Both the position numbers and the translations under genes were made by a program. A stretch of 64,000 nt of DNA. Source: Setophaga petechia. Taxonomy: Eukaryota; Chordata; Aves; Passeriformes; Parulidae. The stretch is taken from positions 7,794,096 through 7,858,095 of the forward strand of contig JANCRA010000030.1 of assembly GCA_024362935.1 (NCBI GenBank), in the 5' to 3' direction. Of the stretch, positions 12,395-64,000 are shown piece after piece (position 1 is the first letter of the stretch; each line of letters opens with the position of its first letter). The notes beneath the pieces were generated by a model. The model did not search any database. It had not been told where the DNA came from and worked only from the letters and a program-made list of their open reading frames with translations.

Positions 12395-13445
12395 TTTGGT
12401 ACTCCTGGATTTTGCATTGGTTCTGCAGGATTTTGCATTGGTTCAGCCTTGGTTCTGCAGGATTTTGCATTGTTTGAGCCTTGGTTCTCCTGGATTTTGC
12501 ATTGTTTGAGCCTTGATTCTCCTGGATTTTGCATTGGTTCAGCCTTGGCTCTCCTGAATTTGAATCAGTTCAGCCTTGGTTCTCCTGGGTTTTGCATTGG
12601 TTAAGTTTTGGTTCTCCTGCATTTTGCATTGTTTAAGCCTTGGTTCTCCTGGGTTTTGCACTCATTCATCCTTGGTTCTCCTGGGTTTGAATTGGTTCAG
12701 CCTTGGTTCTCCTGGGTTTTTAATCAGTTCAGCCTTGGTTCTGGTTTTGCATTGGTTCAGCATTGGTTCTCCTGAATTTTGAGTCATTCAGCCTTTGTTC
12801 TCCTGAGTTTGCATTGCTCAGCCTTGGTTCTGCTGGGTTTTGCATTGTTTGAGCCTTGGTTCTTCTGGATTTTGCAGTAGTTCAGCCTTGGTTCTGGGTT
12901 TTGCATTGGTTCAGCCTTGGTTTTCCTGCATTTTGCATTGTTTGAGCCTTGGTTCTCCTGGGTTTGAATTGGTTCAGCCTTGGTTCTCCTGCATTTTGCA
13001 TTGGTTCAGCCTTGGTTCTCCTGGGTTTTGTATTAGTTCTCCTGGATTTTGCCTTGGTTCAGCCTTGGTTCTCCTGTATTTTGCATTGTTTGAGCCTTGG
13101 TTCCTCTGGATTTTGCATTGGTTCAGCCTTGATTCTCCTAGGTTTGAATTGATTCAGCCTTGGTTCTCCTGGGTTTTGCATTGGTTCAGCCTTGGTTCTG
13201 GGTTTTGCATTGGTTCAGCATTGGTTTTCCTGCATTTTGCATTGTTTGAGCCTTGGTTCTCCTGGGTTTTGCATTGGTTTTCCTGCATTTTGCATTAGTT
13301 CAGCCTTGGTTCTCCTGCGTTTTGCATTGGTTCAGCCTTGGTTCTCCTGAATTTTGCATTGGTTCAGCCTTGGTTCTCCTGGGTTTTGCATTAGTTCTCC
13401 TGGATTTTGCCTTGGTTCAGCCTTGGTTCTCCTGCATTTTGCAGG
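12395..13445. repeat. Degenerate minisatellite, about 32-bp unit, GCATTGGTTCAGCC type
   Basis: About 1 kb made of TTGCATTGGTTCAGCCTTGG with TTCTCCTGGGTT and its variants. It is T-rich on the plus strand and free of stops over long runs in two frames, giving spurious frames such as 12840-13298. Unit deletions are frequent. Confidence 0.93.
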
Positions 13446-15780
13446 CTGGAACAAGCCAAGGCTGGGCTCTGGGCAGGGTGATTGGGTTTGAAAAGGAGAG
13501 GGGAAGCAGCCGCCTGTGGAGCGTGGTGAGCTCTGACGGAGCCGTCTGATGCCTTTTCCTGGCGCTCCCCACGTCCCAAATTGATTCAGTTCTGCACTGA
13601 TTTCCCCAAGTTCCTGACCCAGAATGAGCAGGAAGCTGCTCAGCCTCCCCCTCTCACCCAGCACAAGCTGTGGGGCCCAGGCTGTCCTTTGGTGCGTTGA
13701 TGTTCAGTTTTCTGCAGGGATTTCCAGGTGGTTTTTTCCCATATTCTCCAAGGCTGAGGATGCCCAGGCAGGGAAGCAGGGTTGGGATCAAGGTTTTTTT
13801 CCCCCATGCATAGCTCAGGAGTCAGCTGAGACTAAAAACAAACCCAGCTTTAGCAAATTCTCTTCTGCTTAACCTTTGGCACTGTGTTTAGCCAAGATGC
13901 CTTTCCTTGCTTTATCTGTTCCTTGAGGAAACGCAGCTCCAGCCCTGCTCACTTATGGGATGCAGCCTATCAGCTCTCCATGAGGTGTAAATCCAACCTT
14001 ATCAGGGAGAAAAAGCTTTTTCAGCCTCCCCTGCCTCTTGGAGACAAGTCCCAGGTCTGCTTTGGGGCTGGTTTATTTCAGCTTATCCCAACAATGCCAG
14101 GCACTTCCCATGGAAAACTGGGAGCTTTAAGCACCTGAGGGAGGGAAGGGCTTAGCTGAGGTGTCAGGGAGGGCTGGCTGAGGTCCTGGGGGCAGAAATA
14201 GCAGCTGGAGGGGTTTTCACATCAGCCACAGATTGCCTTGGCTGAGCTGGGTATTCTCTGCTGGAGGGAATTCCAAAGGAACAGGTTTGGAGCTCCTTTG
14301 GAGACAGGGATGGTTTTATAATTTATGGCCTGAGTAACCCCATAATACCCCCAGGATCCCCAACTCACCATGGCCCAGTTCCCCCCTGGGTCCCACAGGC
14401 AGGTGGTGGCCAGAGCTGCTTGGAAAAAGGAAATGTTTTACAAAAATAAAAAATTCACTCTTGGAATATTTTATTTCCCCAATAATCTAAGCCCAGTTTT
14501 GGTGGTCACATTGCAAAGGAAAAAGCTGGAATGGTAATGGCAGGGCTGGATTTATATTAACAAAAAAAAAAGGGAAAGGGAAAGAAAGATGTTTCTTGTT
14601 TTAAAAATGGAAAATTGAAACCCACTTTGCAGACATTTCTGTTAATTTTGTAAAGGTTATTCCCTGGAAACAATGACTAATGAGCTTCAGTGGATGCTCT
14701 TTGAAGGGTGGCTGGGGTAGGTCTGAGAGGTGCCCAGATGTTCGTGAGCTGCTGCAGGGAGGGAAGTGACAACCTGGGAATGGAGGAGGGAGCTCCAGGC
14801 AGCTCTGAGCTGCTCCTGCCCCAGTGGATCTCTGCCCAGAATGTGAACAGCATTCCCTTTTTTGGGGGATACATCCATGATCCAGTCACACCAAGGCAGA
14901 TTTGGCCCAAAATTTCAAAAATATCCTTTTCCACAGGGCTGTTTGCCAGTCTGGCCAGGCTCCCTTCAGAGCTTCTGGTTCCTATTACTGCCCAAATCAT
15001 CCTCCCAGTTTTGCTGTAAGGCTCCTGCTTTTCCCCCTGATGCTTTAGCCATGTTTGTCTATTATTAAATAAGAATTTTTTTTCCCTCCCCTAATTAAAG
15101 TATCAGCTCTAAGCATCCAAGTAGTAAAGTCTTATGTAACTGTCTGCTGAATGAACTGGATTTTGGCATCGTGGCTGAGCAGCGTGGTGGCTCTTTAGGA
15201 AACTCAAGAGCAATTTCTGCTCTGACCTTCTGCCTGTGGCTGTGTCGGGCTCCAGGGAGCAGCTGCTCCATTAACCAGCCCTGGTGCCTAATGAGCTTCC
15301 TCTGCACCTGGGTTTTAGTATAAAAAAGCCTCCCTTTGGCTCTTTTCTGGGTTTATCAGATGCATTTCTAATCTCTGGCTGTGTCTGTTGTGGGTGGAAC
15401 ACTGAGGTGAGGCAAGATGCAAAAAAAAAGGGGGTGATGTGAGACCAGCTGGTGGGATGGGAGAAACAGAGAAGATCTGAGGCCAAAAAGCAGCTTTTGG
15501 GGCTGACCAGGGTGACTCTGCATGAGGTGTAAATCCAACCTTATCCTGCACAGGACCAGGTGGAAAGGAGTTGTTTTATTGCTGATTGGGGAAGGTACAA
15601 ACCTCTTTTGTTTTTATTTTTTCCTGCACTTGCCTTGCTTGGGGCTGTCAGTGCTGTGGTACTGGGTGATTTGTATTTTGGGGAGGTGGATTTGGGGCTG
15701 GGAATGAAGCACAGTGGGTTCACACCTTGTGGAGCAGTCTCGGGTTTTGGTTGTTAATTCCTGCCCCAAGATGTGCAGGG
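13446..15780. other. Long unique intronic stretch
   Basis: No exon, RNA gene or clear transposon is recognised. A 25-nt string (ATGAGGTGTAAATCCAACCT and following) occurs at about 13979 and again at about 15522, possibly a trace of an old dispersed repeat. Confidence 0.5.
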
Positions 15781-16370
15781 TGTCTCAGTTTCAGCCCAGG
15801 CAACTGAAGAACGAGTCTGGACTCTTCACTTTTTGGTCTTGAGGTTGTTTATTAATTCTTATCTATAAAATTTTCTTTCTGCCCAGCCGGGGTCTGCTCA
15901 GCAGGGCAGCCACAGGCACTCTGACTGCCCCCGAGGCGGTGTTGTCTTTTTATACTACAAACTACCTATAACATATTTACACTTAATTCCCAATGCCTAT
16001 CACCTGTGTTAGACAGTGCACTTCTACTCTAGATCAACCCCAAAGTGCCAACATCACTGCAGAAAATGGAGAACAAGAAGAAGAAGAAGAAAGGCTGGAC
16101 ACGCCCAAGTTCCTCCATTTTGTCCCCATAACCCCCACACCAAAAATCCTAAAATCTACATTTCCACCCTGTGATAATTTTGTTATTACACTGTTCAAAC
16201 CTGTGTGACTTTCAGGTCCTCATACAAAGCTGGGAACTTGTTCCAGGGGTCAAAATCAAATCCCCAGGTGTTCTGGGCTGCGTGGCGGGGTCCTCAGCAG
16301 CTCTGGACACCCAGAGGGATGCACTGGGTTCTGATAGAGCAGCCCAAGAGAAGCAGCTCCTCCCTGGACA
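15781..16370 (-). mobile_element. Probable solo LTR of an endogenous retrovirus, minus strand
   Basis: It starts TGTCTCAGTTTCAG. Read on the minus strand it contains AATAAACAACCTCAAGACC, a typical LTR polyadenylation context (RC of tttatt at 15848-15853). The GCAGGGCAGCCACAGGCAC region and the AT-rich block near 15960 fit LTRs I have seen in songbird genomes. The far edge is uncertain and no target duplication was found. It is about 170 bp upstream of the first exon in the window. Confidence 0.65.
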
Positions 16371-16539
16371 TGGAGATTTTCCCTTGGCTCAACCCAGGGG
16401 GATATGCCCATGTCAGGAAGGTGGCCCTGCCACATGTTTTGCTTTCCATTTCTTTGTGTTCCTGGCTTTGATTGCAGCCTCAGGCTGGTGTCTCCAGCAG
16501 CAGCACCCATCCCTGACCCTGTGTGCTCCCTCCCTGCAG

Positions 16540-62471
<45,932 letters not shown>

Positions 62472-62486
62472 GTAACGGGCACTGGG

Positions 62487-63622
62487 TGGGATGGGATGGG
62501 ATGGCATGAGGAGGTTCAGGATGGCATGGGATGGGGAGATTGGGATGGGATGAGAAAACTTCGATGGGATGGGATGGATGAGAAGGTTTGGGATGGGATT
62601 GGATGAGGAGGTTTGGATGGGATGGGATGGGATGGGATGGGATAGGATGGGATGGGATGGGATGAGAAGGTTGGGATGGGATGAGAAGGTTGGGATGGGA
62701 TGTGGAGGTTTGGATGGGATGGGATGAGAAGGCTTGCATGGGATGGGATGAAGAGGTTTGGGATGGTATAAGGAGATTTGGATGAGATGGGATGGCATGG
62801 GATGGGGAGGGTTGAATGGGATGGGATGAGGAGGTTTGGGATAGGATAAGAAGGTTTGGATGGGCTGGGATGAGAAATTTGGGATGGGATGGGGAGGTTT
62901 GGATGGGACAAGATGGGAAGGTTTGGGATGAGATGAGAAGGTTTGGATGGAAATGGGATGAGGGGGTTTGGATGGGATGGGATGAGGAGATATGGGATGG
63001 GATGGGATGGGATGAGGAGATTTGAATGGAGATGGGATGAGAAGGTTTGGATGAGATGGGATGGGATGAGGAGATTTAGATGGAATGGGATGAGGAGGTT
63101 TGGGATGGGACAAGGAGTTTGGGATGGGATGGGATGGTACAAGGAGATTTGGAAAGGATGGGATGAGATGGGGAGGTTTAGAATGGGATGAGATGAGAAG
63201 GTTTTGATGGGATGGGGAGGTCTGGATGAGATGGGGAGGGGAGGTTTGGATGGGATGGGATGAGGAGGTTTGGATGGGATGGGATGAGAAGGTTGGATAG
63301 GATGGGGAGGTTTGGATGGGGAGGTTTGAGATGGGATGAGATGAGAAGGTTTTGATGGGATGGGGAGGTTTGGATGGAAATGGGATGAGGAGATTTGGAT
63401 GGGATGGAATGGGGAGGTTCGGATGGGATGGGGAGGGGAGGTTTGGATGGGATGAGAAGGTTTGGGATGGGATAAGGACTTTGGGATGGGATGGTACAAG
63501 GAGATTTGGATGGGATGGGATGAGAAGGTTCAGATGGGATGAGGAGGTTTGGATGGGATGGGATGAGAAGGTTCAGATGGGATGAGGAGCTTGGGATGGG
63601 ATGAGGAGGTTTGGATGGCATG
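62487..63622. repeat. (GATGG)n-derived array with GAGGTTTGGATGGGATGGGA units
   Basis: About 1.1 kb of GATGGGATGAGGAGGTTTGG variants mixed with pure GGGAT pentamers. It begins about 15 bp after the splice donor of the last exon. The minus-strand frames of 237, 282 and 327 codons (Ser/His/Pro/Ile) come from it. Confidence 0.96.
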
Positions 63623-64000
63623 GGGAGCCCAGGAACACAGCCCAGCTCAGCCCCCATTTGTGGGGTGAGGTCCCTCCTTCCCACCCATGCAGGACAAAAA
63701 TAGGGATGGACAAAAAAAGCTGCCAGCCCTGAGCTGGTGGAATTCAGGGGCTGCTTGTGCATGGCTTGGCTCCCAAAGTGGTGGGAAGAGCTGCAGAAGG
63801 GCCGGGATGTGCAGGGAAGGCTCCTGGGAGCTTTCGTGCTGCTGAAAGGCATTTCAGTCCTTCTCCTCGGATTAGGGTTTTTATCTTCCAAGACAGCATT
63901 ATCTAATTAATTAAGGAGAATAGTTAATGACTCAGGGTCTCCCTGAAATCAAAAGAAAGCTGCCATTTGCATATTTGCAAACATCCTTTGGAGCTTCTCT
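63623..64000. other. End of window, intronic
   Basis: Unique sequence. The last 110 bases are AT-rich and contain TCTAATTAATTAAGG, a TGACTCA (AP-1-like) site and ATTTGCAT (octamer-like) near 63964. It may be regulatory, but nothing confirms it. Confidence 0.4.

Noticed and set aside
13979..15546. A shared 25-nt string at about 13979 and 15522
   Set aside because: The identity stops abruptly on both sides and is too short to define an element.
1..16539. Possible TSPN-domain exons (exons 2-4) of COL5A1 upstream
   Set aside because: No frame contains text like SDGKWHRIA or IIVFGTRILDEE next to splice sites; the region appears entirely intronic.
62516..63891. Minus-strand open frames of 237-327 codons made of Ser-His-Pro-Ile
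   Set aside because: Antisense reading of the GATGGG-type array.

Overview
The window is vertebrate nuclear DNA, almost certainly from a passerine bird. It holds 27 consecutive coding exons of one plus-strand gene, the fibrillar procollagen alpha-1(V) chain (COL5A1). The bird assignment rests on CR1-type LINE tails. The passerine assignment rests on several solo LTRs that I recognise from songbird genomes. I see no other protein-coding gene, tRNA, rRNA or CRISPR array. Most long open frames here are artefacts of tandem repeats.

Layout. Positions 1-16539 are the 3' part of a very long intron; no thrombospondin-like N-terminal (TSPN) exons are recognisable in it. Exons at 16540-22729 encode the end of the TSPN domain and the acidic, tyrosine-rich variable region. 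Exons at 28261-34030 encode the minor collagenous segment. The exon at 35073-35165 and the first four codons at 38206 form the short non-collagenous hinge. The main triple helix then runs from 38218 to 62471: 18 exons, 108 uninterrupted Gly-X-Y triplets, and every exon starts on a complete Gly codon. The window ends inside the next intron. Predicted coding sequence totals 1995 nt (665 codons). All introns are phase 0 with GT-AG ends. Exon numbers quoted (5 to 31) are inferred from the human gene from memory and are tentative.

The introns are the unusual part. By my estimate about 20 kb (roughly 30%) is tandem repeat, and nearly every long intron has its own private minisatellite family, with units of 5 to about 360 bp. 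Five recognisable or probable retroviral LTRs plus one doubtful LTR-like insert, four CR1 fragments, a CpG-rich patch and an inverted duplication are also present. The most notable single items are: a 36-bp copy of the exon at 38206, with its splice donor, embedded in the adjacent minisatellite; a minisatellite grown out of a CR1 copy; a repeat carrying a perfect 9-bp-stem palindrome in all six units; and repeat arrays that multiply splice-acceptor-like sequences.

I found no novel multi-gene system. The genes work together only in the sense that the exons build one chain of the heterotrimeric type V collagen that nucleates and limits the diameter of collagen I fibrils.
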